Part shown: positions 37,478-47,474 of the stretch, in pieces
Layout: each line of letters begins with the position of its first letter
Position numbering within the stretch: position 1 is the first letter of the stretch
DNA from: Planctopirus ephydatiae
GTDB lineage: Bacteria > Planctomycetota > Planctomycetia > Planctomycetales > Planctomycetaceae
DNA: 64,000 nucleotides
Direction of reading: 5' to 3'
Assembly: GCF_007752345.1 (NCBI RefSeq)
Contig: NZ_CP036299.1
Span: forward strand, 4,250,001-4,314,000
Program-made: the position numbers and the translations under genes
Notes under the pieces: generated by a model
What the model was told of the DNA's origin: nothing
The model's database searches: none
Seen by the model: only the letters and a program-made list of their open reading frames with translations

Positions 37478-39205
37478 ATGATTCCGACAACTCTCCGCCG
37501 CTCACTTGCCAATTGGGGCGTCCGTACCATGCTCGCTCTCGGGGCTCTGTCCTCGATGAGTGTTGCTCAGGCCGCTATCGGCGACGCAGTGAATGCTCAT
37601 CTCAATGCGGGCGAATTTGGACAGGCGACAGATCTCGCACTGACAGCAAACTCACCTGAGGAACGCACAGCACTTCTGCAGCAAATTGCAGCCGCCCAGG
37701 CCGCTACGGGTGAATTCCAACCTTCCCGCGTCACACTCAGTCGCATCAATGATCGCGCCGCCCGGCAAGCTGCCCGTCGCGCTGCGGCTGGAGCTACCCA
37801 TGCCGGTGGCGGGTTGCAGCCCGACTTCCGGACACTCGAACTCATCATCATGGAAAACACCAGTGCGACCAACTGGGATGAAATCGATGGTGGTGACGGT
37901 GCCATTACTCCATTCCCGACAGGTGTTCGTGTCGATGGTCGCGGCCTGCTGGAACGGCAGACACAAGTGACCAGCACCGCACTGAAGGCACTTCGCGAAA
38001 ATGTTCGCACTCCGGCTGTCAATCAGGAACTTCAACAGTCCAGCGGCTTGCGTCTGGTTTCTTTGAAGCGACTCGAGCAGGCCGTTGCTCAGCGGCTTGA
38101 AGATGGGCTGCCAGTACCAGAATCGATGAGCCGATTTGCCGGCCTGACATCTATTGAATATGTCTTCGTCTATCCTGAAGACAACGATATTGTGGTGGGT
38201 GGCCCGGCGGAAGGCTGGGCCGTCGATGCTGCGGGACGAGCGATTGGAACATCCAGCCAGCAACCTGTCCTCAGCCTGGATGATTTCGTCACTGTGCTGC
38301 GGGCCTACTCCCAGGGAACCGCTGATTTCGGTTGCTCAATCAATACTCGTGAAGCCGGCGTGAAAGCTCTCATGGAGTATGCCGAAACTTCTCAGCAGAA
38401 AGGGCCGTTGGCTCCTGCTGCTGTGAAGAGCTGGGTCAATCAGCTTCAGAAAAAGCTGGGCCGCCAGGATATCGTGGTCTGGGGTATCCCAGCCGACAGC
38501 CATGCCGCCCGGACTCTGGTTGAAGCGGATTATCGCATGAAACTGGTCGGCGTCGATCAACTGGATCTCGCCAAGGAAGTCCCCAGCTACTTCGATCTGC
38601 TCCCCGCTTCGCTGCAGAAGAGTGGCTCGATGGATGCGCTCCGCTGGTGGCTGACACTCGATTGCCAGAGCATTTCGCATTCGCCAGATCGCGATACTTT
38701 CCAGCTTTCTGGAACTGCCGTGAAGTGCCAGTCGGAAAATCAGCTCCTTACAGCCGATGGTAAGCACCTGCCCACAGGTCTGTCAGAGGCCACAAACCGC
38801 CAGTTCGCCGAAAACTTCACCACCAATTACGACACACTGGCTGCCAACGATCTTGTCTTCGGTGAAGCGAAAAATATCTTCGAACTGGCCATGGCTGCAG
38901 CCATCATCACTCATGAAAAACTCGATCAGAAGGTTTCATGGGATTATGGTGTCTTTGCTGCCGGTGAAAGTTATGACCCTGCACACCTGCCAGTCCCCAC
39001 AGAAGTCGATTCGGTGGTCAATCACCGCGTTTACAATGGTAAGAATATCGTTGTGCAGGTCGCTGGTGGTGTTCGCGCCAATGCCGCACAAATGGTACAG
39101 GATAAAGACCGGCAGCAGGTGGCACCAAAGCTGGAGACTGTTTCCCAATCAGCAGCCAGGCCACAACTGCCAGAAGGCCGCTGGTGGTGGGATGCTGCCC
39201 GCTAA
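37478..39205 (+). CDS. Secreted DUF1598 protein
   Basis: The 575-residue protein has a signal peptide (WGVRTMLALGALSSMSVAQA, cut before AIGDAV). The region around residues 200-290 (AVAQRLEDGLPVPESMSRF, AGLTSIEYVFVYPEDNDIVV, GGPAEGWAVDAAGRAIG) matches the DUF1598 pattern that I associate with planctomycetes. It probably acts in the periplasm or envelope. Function unknown. ATG 37478 was chosen over TTG 37454 as it places the signal peptide correctly; evidence for the exact start is weak. A terminator follows the stop. Confidence 0.75.
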   Translation: MIPTTLRRSLANWGVRTMLALGALSSMSVAQAAIGDAVNAHLNAGEFGQATDLALTANSPEERTALLQQIAAAQAATGEFQPSRVTLSRINDRAARQAARRAAAGATHAGGGLQPDFRTLELIIMENTSATNWDEIDGGDGAITPFPTGVRVDGRGLLERQTQVTSTALKALRENVRTPAVNQELQQSSGLRLVSLKRLEQAVAQRLEDGLPVPESMSRFAGLTSIEYVFVYPEDNDIVVGGPAEGWAVDAAGRAIGTSSQQPVLSLDDFVTVLRAYSQGTADFGCSINTREAGVKALMEYAETSQQKGPLAPAAVKSWVNQLQKKLGRQDIVVWGIPADSHAARTLVEADYRMKLVGVDQLDLAKEVPSYFDLLPASLQKSGSMDALRWWLTLDCQSISHSPDRDTFQLSGTAVKCQSENQLLTADGKHLPTGLSEATNRQFAENFTTNYDTLAANDLVFGEAKNIFELAMAAAIITHEKLDQKVSWDYGVFAAGESYDPAHLPVPTEVDSVVNHRVYNGKNIVVQVAGGVRANAAQMVQDKDRQQVAPKLETVSQSAARPQLPEGRWWWDAAR

Positions 39206-39247
39206 CCAACTCTTGGCCTGATTCCAAAAACAGGCGTAACACAACTC

Positions 39248-39290
39248 ACAGCCCTGGAACTGAAATCGATTCAGTTTCAGGGCTGTGTTG
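39248..39290 (+). terminator. Long-stem terminator after the DUF1598 gene
   Basis: The arms 39248-39264 and 39270-39286 form a 17-bp stem with one G-U pair (ACAGCCCTG..CAGGGCTGT at the base), followed by GTTGTTT. It may also serve the convergent trkH transcript. Confidence 0.8.
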
Positions 39291-39358
39291 TTTGCCAGCC
39301 TGCATCCTCACGAATGATCAACAGCCGCCAGGTTCCCACTATTCCGCAGCCACATCTC

Positions 39359-41209
39359 TCAGCCCAACGAAATACGCTCATCCGGGTAACGATACACCGC
39401 CTGGCTCGCTGAACCCGCCAGAGCCACGACTAACGTGACAGCTCCAATCCGGCCAATAAACATCGTGACAATCAATGCCAGTTGCGAAAGGGGCTTCAGA
39501 CTCGGCGTAATCCCCGTGGAAACACCGACGGTCGCGAAGGCACTTGTGGCCTCATAAAAGTGATCGAGAAACAGCGCAGGCTTTTCCTCCACGATCACCA
39601 GAACCAACGTACAACCAATAATCGCGGTCAACGATAAGGCCACAATCGACAAGCCACGCAGAATCTGTTCCTGAGGGATCGTGCGGCCGCCCGCTTCAAT
39701 ATGACTCTTCTGCTTGAGGACTGACCTCAATGTCAGGATCGCCACAGCAAAACATGTCGTTTTGATCCCCCCACCGGTCGATCCTGGGGATGCACCGATA
39801 AACATCAGCACGATGCCGATCAGTTTGCTCGCAGGTGTTAACTGGCCATGATCCATCGTGTTGAAGCCCGCTGTGCGTAACGTGACCGAGTGGAACCAGG
39901 CATTCGCGATCTGTTGCCAGATCGTTTGTCCTGCCACCGGACGCCCCAACTCCGTAAGAAACAGCACAAGAGCTCCAACTATCAGAAGTGCGATCGTCAC
40001 TCGAAAGACAATCCTGGTCGTCAAGGAAACCCGCATGCGACCTGTCGCAGCCGGGATTTTATGAGGCATGAAAATCTTCAGAAATTGATGGCTGGCGATC
40101 TCTCGCAAATTGTGGAGTGGCCCGAAGCCGATCCCCCCCAAAATGATGAGCAGGGCAATTCCGCCCCAGACTTCCGGTCGCAGTTCTTGCCCGATCAGGC
40201 CCTCGGCATGCAGACAAAAGCCAGCATTGCAAAATGCACTGACCGAATGAAACACGCTGTAGAAAATCTGTTCGCCCAGAGGCAAATGGCTCCACAATCC
40301 AGAAATCGCAACCGCTCCCACGAGTTCGATGACCAACGTAAAGGCAATAATGTCTTTAATCAGCCCCGAAACATCACCCAGTCGCTCAGATTCCAGCAGA
40401 TCGCGGAAAGTGGCCGCTTCTCTGGCAGCAATGTTGCGAGTCACAACCAGCGCGATAAATGCTCCAAACGACATAATTCCCAGCCCACCGGCCTGAATCA
40501 GCCCCAGAATGACACACTGTCCCGTCCGGCTCCAATATGTTCCCGGATCAACGACGTTCAGCCCGGTCACACAGCAGGCACTGGTGGCGGTAAACAAGGC
40601 TTCCAGCCACGTGGCAGGTGGCAAGCCTTCGGGTCGACAGCGTGGCAGCATCAGCAGCGCTGTCCCACTGAAAATCAGCAAGATAAAACTGGCAGCAAAC
40701 ACCAGAGCCGGACTCAATCCCGCTTCCGTTGACCAGCGAATTAGTCGAATGAGCGCTGAAATGCCTCTTAGCAAACCAAACAACTCTGTCCAGAAGATCA
40801 CCCCCTGACCTGGGCCTGAAACTCCGGCGATCTCTCCCTGCAAAACTTGCATCGTCGCTGTCGGGATGGAAAAGGCGATGGCACCAATCAACCAAATGGC
40901 CGTAATTGCAACCAGCAGTAAGTGTGAGCGAACAAAGGTTGATCTAGCCCGGCTCCACCAATAGCGAAGTGGCAAAGTTACCACAGGAATCGCCAGACAA
41001 GCTGCAGTCAGTCCCAGGAGCCACCAGTTAGAATTGGTCAATTCATGCCCGGGTAGGCTTTCCTCCTGCCGCACAAACCCCTGATCGCACAACACCAGCA
41101 GCAAGGCCACCAAACCACTCAGCCACTCAAGCAGGATCAAAGCCCGATTGAGGCGCGGATGAAGCGACGTACTATCGTCAAACTGAAATGAGAGAGAAGG
41201 TTTGCTCAT
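39359..41209 (-). CDS. trkH: TrkH/KtrB-family potassium uptake membrane subunit
   Basis: The 616-residue protein carries four P-loop pairs, each with the selectivity Gly: SACCVTGLNVVDPGTYW, VSAFCNAGFCLHAEGL, HSVTLRTAGFNTMDHGQL and SAFATVGVSTGITPSL. It takes up K+ across the inner membrane, normally gated by a TrkA/KtrA ring protein. No trkA gene is next to it, so the gating subunit must be elsewhere or fed by another system. About 150 N-terminal residues precede the first P-loop and contain several extra helices. Confidence 0.9.
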   Translation of the reverse strand: MSKPSLSFQFDDSTSLHPRLNRALILLEWLSGLVALLLVLCDQGFVRQEESLPGHELTNSNWWLLGLTAACLAIPVVTLPLRYWWSRARSTFVRSHLLLVAITAIWLIGAIAFSIPTATMQVLQGEIAGVSGPGQGVIFWTELFGLLRGISALIRLIRWSTEAGLSPALVFAASFILLIFSGTALLMLPRCRPEGLPPATWLEALFTATSACCVTGLNVVDPGTYWSRTGQCVILGLIQAGGLGIMSFGAFIALVVTRNIAAREAATFRDLLESERLGDVSGLIKDIIAFTLVIELVGAVAISGLWSHLPLGEQIFYSVFHSVSAFCNAGFCLHAEGLIGQELRPEVWGGIALLIILGGIGFGPLHNLREIASHQFLKIFMPHKIPAATGRMRVSLTTRIVFRVTIALLIVGALVLFLTELGRPVAGQTIWQQIANAWFHSVTLRTAGFNTMDHGQLTPASKLIGIVLMFIGASPGSTGGGIKTTCFAVAILTLRSVLKQKSHIEAGGRTIPQEQILRGLSIVALSLTAIIGCTLVLVIVEEKPALFLDHFYEATSAFATVGVSTGITPSLKPLSQLALIVTMFIGRIGAVTLVVALAGSASQAVYRYPDERISLG

Positions 41210-41456
41210 GTTGCGAGAAGATAACAGATTTTCGATTCACTGGTGATTCCATTTGAAGTTCGTCTGTCCACAGTAACTTCCCATCAAAAGACACCGATGC
41301 TTGCATCTCTCCCATGAACATGTTTAGTTATCAGAAGATTAACCCCGCTTCCATGTCAGTTGCCGGTGTTTGTCGTGATCCGTGGTGCTGAACAGCAAAC
41401 GGGCCATGAGCGCCTCCAACTGAATCCTCCGATCTTTCTCTCCAGGAATCTGCCTC

Positions 41457-42956
41457 ATGTTTGGTTCAAAATTAGTACCGCATTCGATTGAAACTGCTTG
41501 GAAAGCAAGCACCGACTCTCGAAGCTGGTTGCTCGCTGCAACTTGTGCTGTCTTGTCGATGGCGTCTTTGCCCTCTGCCATGGCCGATGTCAAGTTGCCA
41601 TCAATCTTCAGTGACAACATGGCCCTTCAACAGGGCGTACCTCTTAAGGTCTGGGGTTGGGCCGACGAAGGCGAAGATGTCACCGTCACGATTGGTTCGA
41701 ACACCGCCACCACAAAAGCGACCGGTGGTTCATGGAAAGTGGAACTGCCAGCGATCGAAAAGTTTGGCCCGACCACTTTCAAAGTCGCCGGCAAAAACAC
41801 CATTGAACCCAAAAACGTGATTGTCGCCGATGTCTGGGTCTGCTCGGGTCAGTCGAATATGGAGTGGACGGTCTCGCGCTCGATGAACCCCAAAGAAGAA
41901 ATCGCAGCGGCCAAGTATCCTGGAATTCGTGTATTTATGGTGCCGAAGGTGGCTGCCAATCAACCACAAAAAGATATCAACGCCAAGTGGATCGAAGTCA
42001 GCCCCGAGACTATTAGCAACGTGACAGCTGTCGGTTATTACTTCGGCCGCGACCTTCATCAGAAACTTGATCGACCTGTGGGGTTGATTAACGATGCCTG
42101 GGGCGGAACGCTGTGCGAAGCCTGGACCAGCGCTGAAGCCCTGGCTGCCGATGCCGACTATGGAGATATCCTCAAGCGGGGTGAAGCTGCCAACAACGAT
42201 GAAAAGCAGAAAAACGGCCCCAACCGCCCTTCAGTTCTCTACAACGGCATGATTGCACCGATCGTTCCCTTTTCGATCAAGGGAGCGATCTGGTATCAGG
42301 GTGAATCGAACGCCGGCCGTGCCGAACAGTATCGCAAACTGCTCCCCACCATGATTGCTGACTGGCGGAAGCAATGGGGACAAGGTGATTTCCCCTTCTA
42401 TGTCGTCCAACTTGCCAATTATCTCGCCAAGACCCCAGAACCTGTTGAAAGTGCCTGGGCTGAACTTCGCGAAGCTCAGTGGCTGACTGGCAAAAATGTT
42501 CCCAACTCGGGCACAGCCATCATCATCGATATTGGTGAAGAAAAGGATATTCACCCTCAAAACAAACAGGATGTCGGCAAGCGACTGGCACTATTGGCTC
42601 TGAAAAACACATATGGCAAAGATGTCCCTTCGCAGGGCCCGGTCTACAAATCGATGACCGTAGAAGGCAACAAAATCCGTCTGGCATTCGATCATGTCCA
42701 TGGCGGGTTGAAAGTTGCTGGCGATGAACTCCGCAGCTTTGCCGTTTGCGGCGAAGACAAAAAGTGGGCTTGGGCCAAAGCGTCGATTGATGGCGATACC
42801 GTCGTGCTGGTCGTCCCTGACTCGATCACCAAGCCCGTCGCTGTCCGCTACGCCTGGGCCAATAATCCCGATGCGACACTCTTCAATGCGGCCGGCCTGC
42901 CAGCAGTTCCATTCCGCACCGATGACTTCCCCGGCGCCACCACCGGCAAGAAGTAG
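41457..42956 (+). CDS. Secreted sialate O-acetylesterase (SASA family)
   Basis: The 499-residue protein has a signal peptide (about 23-44, SWLLAATCAVLSMASLPSAMA). The SASA esterase fold has CSGQSNMEW with the nucleophile Ser, WYQGESNAGRAEQYRKLLP, and DIHPQNKQDVGKRLA with the Asp-x-x-His of the triad. It removes 9-O-acetyl groups from sialic acids, or acetyl groups from other polysaccharides. Secreted glycan-degrading enzymes fit planctomycete lifestyles. AGGA precedes the ATG. A strong terminator follows. Confidence 0.92.
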   Translation: MFGSKLVPHSIETAWKASTDSRSWLLAATCAVLSMASLPSAMADVKLPSIFSDNMALQQGVPLKVWGWADEGEDVTVTIGSNTATTKATGGSWKVELPAIEKFGPTTFKVAGKNTIEPKNVIVADVWVCSGQSNMEWTVSRSMNPKEEIAAAKYPGIRVFMVPKVAANQPQKDINAKWIEVSPETISNVTAVGYYFGRDLHQKLDRPVGLINDAWGGTLCEAWTSAEALAADADYGDILKRGEAANNDEKQKNGPNRPSVLYNGMIAPIVPFSIKGAIWYQGESNAGRAEQYRKLLPTMIADWRKQWGQGDFPFYVVQLANYLAKTPEPVESAWAELREAQWLTGKNVPNSGTAIIIDIGEEKDIHPQNKQDVGKRLALLALKNTYGKDVPSQGPVYKSMTVEGNKIRLAFDHVHGGLKVAGDELRSFAVCGEDKKWAWAKASIDGDTVVLVVPDSITKPVAVRYAWANNPDATLFNAAGLPAVPFRTDDFPGATTGKK

Positions 42957-43009
42957 ACAGGCATAACAAATCGCAGAACGATCAGCAGTTTGCTGGTCAG
43001 CATGAACAC

Positions 43010-43051
43010 GACAGGCCACATACTTGCCAGCAGTATGTGGCCTGTCTTTTT
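43010..43051 (+). terminator. Rho-independent terminator after the SASA esterase
   Basis: A perfect 15-bp stem (43010-43024 with 43032-43046; base pair block GACAGGCC/GGCCTGTC) around a 7-base loop, then TTTTTGTT. Strong intrinsic terminator. Confidence 0.93.
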
Positions 43052-43198
43052 GTTAGGCACTGCCAACTAATACGCATCCCGGAAATCAATAGCGTGCAAC
43101 GAGTCGATCAAACATGCTTGCTCCGAGCCACAAGCATGGCACTCAATGCCCCGTTAAATCCTGCAATCCGTATGAAAGTGGGCACTCATTGAAAAGCC

Positions 43199-44698
43199 TC
43201 ACGAAAACCTTTGACGAACCGCTTTCAACAGGTCATACAACAGTTCCATCGAAGTTTTCACCTGCTCGCTGGTGATTACCAGTGGCGGACTGACACGCAG
43301 CACGCACTTGGCAAGCGGGCCCAGCAGATGTATCCCGTCACCCCAGGTTCCATCACTTTGAAGCCCCTGGCCTTGATAGCAGCCACTGACAATCGCTGCT
43401 GCGACTTCTGCAGGAGCCAGTCCTGCAAATGGGGCGCATTCGATCCCATACACCATTCCCTCACCACGGACATACGAAATCAACCCGGTCTCTTTCAAAC
43501 GATTCAGACCGGCCAACATCCGTGGTTCCATTTGCCGCACATGGCTCATCAAATCCCGCGACTCGAATTCATCCAGCGTGGCGACAACCGCAGCACAGGA
43601 AAGCGGATTCGCACTCCACGTGTCACTCAACTCGCCATAAGGGAGCATCTTCATCCATTTCGAAGAGCCCGCCACAGCTGCCACGGGAACACCATTTCCC
43701 AACCCCTTACCCAGCACGACAAAATCGGGTTCGACTCCGTACTTCTCAAAAGCGTACATCGAGCCAGTGCGGCCAAAATTGGCTTGAACCTCGTCAAAGA
43801 TGAGGAGGATGTCGTGTTCCCTGCAGAACTGCTGCAGCAACTGATGGTATTCGCGCGGAGGATGATAGCTCCCGCCACCTCCCAGATAGGGCTCAGTAAT
43901 CAGACACCCGATTTTCGAACCATATTCGGCCCAGATTGACTCCAGTTCCTTTCGATAAACTGACAAATCGATTGAAACTGCTGCCGACTGATCTCGAATT
44001 TCTTCGCGGGGAAAACCAATAAAACGTACCCGAGGATCTCGTTCCCGATCACTCTCAGAGCCAGTCACAGCATTGGAAAGACCCTTCTTGCCGTGATATC
44101 CATAGCGCGTGGCAAGAATCATGGGCCTCGATGGATCGCGATTCAGGCACACCCACAGGGCTTTATGGACGGCTTCTGAACCAGAGGCTGCCCAGGCAAT
44201 TGTCTCCAGTCGTCTGCCGAGCGGTGTCTGTTGCAGACTTTTCACCAGACGTTCACAGGCCAGCACTTCAATCGAAGTCACACTGTTGTAAGCCGTCATG
44301 GGTAAACCCATGCCAAACTCTTCGGCACGGGTGATTTCGTCACCCTCAATGTCACCAAAGAGCAGGTTCGGTTGCCACTGGGAATACCTGGCAAACCGCC
44401 TCATCCAACGCAATGGATTATGACCCAGATTCGAAACCAGAACTCCGGATGTGAAGTCGTACAACCGGCGGCCTTCGGTCGTCCAATGGTAGATTCCGGA
44501 AGATCTCGCCAGGACCGCTTGAGTCGGCGTATAGGTTCGATGAGCAGGTGGCTCCAGTTCCGAGAGTTCCTGCCGCCACTTGTTCGACTCATCTTCGCCA
44601 GCGAAAACCTCCAGCGGATGAAACCATGCTGTTGAAGAAGCCTCTGAGTCAACAGGCCGCAGAGTCTGATCCGTTTTCTCCATCGAAGCTGGTACCAT
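43199..44698 (-). CDS. Class III aminotransferase (PLP-dependent)
   Basis: The 499 residues have the fold-type I layout: ASGSEAVHKALWVCL, ILLIFDEVQANFGRTG (Asp binding the pyridine nitrogen) and VLGKGLGNGVPVAAVAG with the PLP Lys. The family covers ornithine, GABA, beta-alanine and similar aminotransferases; the substrate here is not identifiable. ATG 44698 (MVPASMEKTD) has GGGAG 9 bases upstream. It follows the dehalogenase-like hydrolase by 72 bases on the same strand, so they may be co-transcribed. Confidence 0.85.
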   Translation of the reverse strand: MVPASMEKTDQTLRPVDSEASSTAWFHPLEVFAGEDESNKWRQELSELEPPAHRTYTPTQAVLARSSGIYHWTTEGRRLYDFTSGVLVSNLGHNPLRWMRRFARYSQWQPNLLFGDIEGDEITRAEEFGMGLPMTAYNSVTSIEVLACERLVKSLQQTPLGRRLETIAWAASGSEAVHKALWVCLNRDPSRPMILATRYGYHGKKGLSNAVTGSESDRERDPRVRFIGFPREEIRDQSAAVSIDLSVYRKELESIWAEYGSKIGCLITEPYLGGGGSYHPPREYHQLLQQFCREHDILLIFDEVQANFGRTGSMYAFEKYGVEPDFVVLGKGLGNGVPVAAVAGSSKWMKMLPYGELSDTWSANPLSCAAVVATLDEFESRDLMSHVRQMEPRMLAGLNRLKETGLISYVRGEGMVYGIECAPFAGLAPAEVAAAIVSGCYQGQGLQSDGTWGDGIHLLGPLAKCVLRVSPPLVITSEQVKTSMELLYDLLKAVRQRFS

Positions 44699-44770
44699 GG
44701 CGTTAATCTCCCGGTTGACGAGGATCAGCTCAACTGCTGCATTTCTCACAAACTCATCGTGCCACACACC

Positions 44771-45655
44771 TTAGCTGATTTCTTTTCCACGTACAAAATC
44801 GGAGATCAGTGGAATCAGCTCTTCTTGAGCATCTTCAAGGATGTAGTGGCCGCAATCCGGAAAATAACGGACGTGGGCCTGCGGAAATCGCACTCGCCAT
44901 TCCGCCAGAAAATGGTCATCAAACACAAAATCCCTGGCACCCCAACCAATCATCATCGGTTTGGATTGCAGGCGGTGCAGTCCCTGGGCGGTCTTCGAGA
45001 CAGCGACCCAACTGGGATGCTGCTCATTCAAAGGAATATCCTGCACAAACCGATGGACTGCCCGGCGATTGGACCACGAGTCATACGGGGCACAATAACT
45101 GCGAGCGACATCGGCTGGCATGGGGCAACGAGTCACACAACTGCGGACAGCCCCTTCACTGAAAGCGTTGAATCCGCGAACCAGAAGTGACCCCAGTCCC
45201 GGCGTGCGGGCCAGTCGCAATTGCCACGGGACAGGCTTCTGCTTTGGAAGGGGGAACGCACCGGTATTCAGAATCACCAGTCGCTCAACCTGTTCCACAT
45301 GCTCGACGGCCCATCCGCAGCCAATCATGCCACCCCAGTCGTGCACGATCAGTGTTACCGGTTCCGTCAATTGCAGCCCATCGATCCATTCCGTGATGTC
45401 CGAAATGCGACGTTCGAGCCGATAAGGATAGTCACGATCGGCCGGCTTATCGGAGAGTCCACAGCCAATGTGATCGGGGACAAGGCAACGATGTGTGGCT
45501 TTGAGCGAATCAATCAGGTTTCGAAAGTAATAACTCCAGTTCGGGTTTCCATGGAGCATGATGACCGGTCGCCCTGCACCGGCATCCCGGTAGTGCATCC
45601 GATGACCACTGATGGTGGCAAACTGACTGTCGGCAAAGGGTGCTGGCACAATCAA
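44771..45655 (-). CDS. OleB/haloalkane-dehalogenase-like alpha/beta hydrolase
   Basis: The 294 residues show the oxyanion-hole stretch MLHGNPNWSYYFRNL, then LVPDHIGCGLSDKP and the nucleophile Asp in VHDWGGMIG, with the catalytic His in FPDCGHYILED. The DHIGCGLSDKP segment is typical of OleB beta-lactone decarboxylases of olefin synthesis and of dehalogenase relatives. The other ole genes (oleA, oleC, oleD) are not adjacent, so the function is open. Start is TTG 45655, or GTG 45649 with GAAAG upstream. It is cytoplasmic, with no signal peptide. Confidence 0.78.
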   Translation of the reverse strand: MIVPAPFADSQFATISGHRMHYRDAGAGRPVIMLHGNPNWSYYFRNLIDSLKATHRCLVPDHIGCGLSDKPADRDYPYRLERRISDITEWIDGLQLTEPVTLIVHDWGGMIGCGWAVEHVEQVERLVILNTGAFPLPKQKPVPWQLRLARTPGLGSLLVRGFNAFSEGAVRSCVTRCPMPADVARSYCAPYDSWSNRRAVHRFVQDIPLNEQHPSWVAVSKTAQGLHRLQSKPMMIGWGARDFVFDDHFLAEWRVRFPQAHVRYFPDCGHYILEDAQEELIPLISDFVRGKEIS

Positions 45656-45840
45656 CTTTCAGATCCAGACAAGCATATTCATCGAACAGCACAAGCCACG
45701 CTTGACAGCCGACTTCACTTCCAAGGCCCGCATTATCGCATCTGCAGGCAAGAATTGCATGTCCATGAGTCTCTAGCAGAGACTGTAGAAGGTGCCGGTT
45801 TGTCCCAGAGCTCTCAACTCCCCTGACCGGGAGATCAGGG

Positions 45841-47124
45841 CTATTTCCTGGCATCTGCCTGTGAAGAAGCGTTGGCTGGCTCGGCAGAAGTCTCCGAAGT
45901 CTTCTGTGCCGGTTGACCTTCCTGAGAAGTGCCAGCCTTCGCCGGAGTGCTCTCCGCTGATGGATCAACATCACTGGCTGAAGGAGCCGAAAGCTTCTCG
46001 ACCACAGGCACAACCAGACTGTCTGGTTGTGCACGCTGTAAGCCCGAAATCACGACTCGATCAGCAGCAGTGATTCCTGTGAGAATCACGCGAAACTCTC
46101 CAATTTTTGAGCCAGTCGTCACCGTTTTCTGCTGAACTTTATTATCGGCATCGACCACCAGCAGGTACTTCCCTTCCTGGTTTGTTCCTAAGGCAAGGTC
46201 AGGTATCAGTAGCGCCTTAGGCAGCACTTTTTGTGGGGCTCGAATGCGAACAAACAGTCCCGGAAGTATACCTCCATCCGGGTTCGGGAAAGTCCCTCTG
46301 ACAAGTAAAGTCCCTGTGCTCGCATCCACACCTGGATCGGTGTAATCCGAAAATCCTGAATAAGGATAACCGACATCCGTTAACAGCCCCATCTGCAGTG
46401 GCACCGGAGTACGATGCTCTGGATCCTGCGCATTCTTGACCAGATTCGCGCGGAACTCCAGAAGTTCTCGCTCACTGACATTGAAATAGACATACACAGG
46501 ATCGTAGGCCTCAACAGTTGTCAAAAGCGTTTCCTGTGCGAGAACAATATTGCCCTCATCGATCATTCTCCGGCCAACTCTGCCATCAATCGGAGAGCGG
46601 ATCTCGGTGTATTTCATATCCAGTTCGGCCCGCTGGACAGCGGCCTTCTCCGCCTCGATCTGTGCCAGGTTGCTATCGCGTTCAGCCACAGTGGTATCCA
46701 GGTCTGCACTGGTGGCGACATTCTTTTTGACCAGCGTTTCCACTCGAGCCAGATCGGCTACAGAAAGTGCATAAGCCGCTTCGGCCTTTCTCAAATTTGC
46801 TTTGGCCTGTTCAAGGGTAATGCGGAAGGGATCCTGTTCGATGGTGAACAGCAAATCACCCGCTTTGACCCGGGCACCATCTTTGAAGTGGACTTTATGA
46901 AGGTAACCTGTGACACGGGCTTTCAACTCGACCGTATCGACAGAAGACGTCGTCCCGGTGAACTCATAGTACTGCGTGACTGGTTGCACGACAGGCAGCG
47001 CCACTTTGACCTTGGGAGGAGGCGGCTCCTGATAGGCATTCTCCTTCTGGCAGCCAGTCATCAGCAACAGAGCACAAGTGCTGACCGCCAGAAAATGCTT
47101 TGCAGTACCTGACAATACCAACAT
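45841..47124 (-). CDS. RND-type membrane fusion protein (HlyD/AcrA family), lipoprotein
   Basis: The 427-residue adaptor has a lipoprotein signal (FLAVSTCALLLMTGC, lipobox MTGC). The order is barrel-sandwich half (VELKARVTGYLHKVHFKDG), alpha hairpin (about 95-150), second half with SPIDGRVGRRMIDEGN, and beta-barrel/MP domains. A Ser/Ala/Glu-rich tail ends the protein. These adaptors link RND pumps to TolC channels. ATG 47124 has GAGG 6 bases upstream. No AcrB-type permease or TolC gene is adjacent, so the partner pump is elsewhere. Confidence 0.88.
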   Translation of the reverse strand: MLVLSGTAKHFLAVSTCALLLMTGCQKENAYQEPPPPKVKVALPVVQPVTQYYEFTGTTSSVDTVELKARVTGYLHKVHFKDGARVKAGDLLFTIEQDPFRITLEQAKANLRKAEAAYALSVADLARVETLVKKNVATSADLDTTVAERDSNLAQIEAEKAAVQRAELDMKYTEIRSPIDGRVGRRMIDEGNIVLAQETLLTTVEAYDPVYVYFNVSERELLEFRANLVKNAQDPEHRTPVPLQMGLLTDVGYPYSGFSDYTDPGVDASTGTLLVRGTFPNPDGGILPGLFVRIRAPQKVLPKALLIPDLALGTNQEGKYLLVVDADNKVQQKTVTTGSKIGEFRVILTGITAADRVVISGLQRAQPDSLVVPVVEKLSAPSASDVDPSAESTPAKAGTSQEGQPAQKTSETSAEPANASSQADARK

Positions 47125-47474
47125 CCCGTGCCTCGATTTCCATGGATGACCAGATCGAAAAACGATCAATGACCAGCAACTCTCGAATCATCTCAGGCTG
47201 GTTCATGAGCCTCGAATTAGACTCATTCTCTCATGAGAATTCGAAACCAGCGAGTCAGATCACTGAAAAAGTTGCGTCTGGTGGATCAAAATTCGATCCA
47301 GCGGGGCCTTTTCGCACGTCCACATCAACACCTTCCGATGAATCGGTTCAGGATGTGGACTATATCGATGGTTCTCGACACATTGTTTTCGCACTTTTAG
47401 TGAATCACTATGCGCGGATCACTGCGGGCGAACACTTCCTGTCGTCGAATCTTGAACACCCTGCCGGGCGTTGT
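47125..47474. other. Intergenic region between ecotin and the RND adaptor
   Basis: No gene was recognised in this 350-base stretch; the plus-strand frame that crosses it is antisense to ecotin and lacks coding character. The adaptor promoter probably lies here. Confidence 0.5.
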
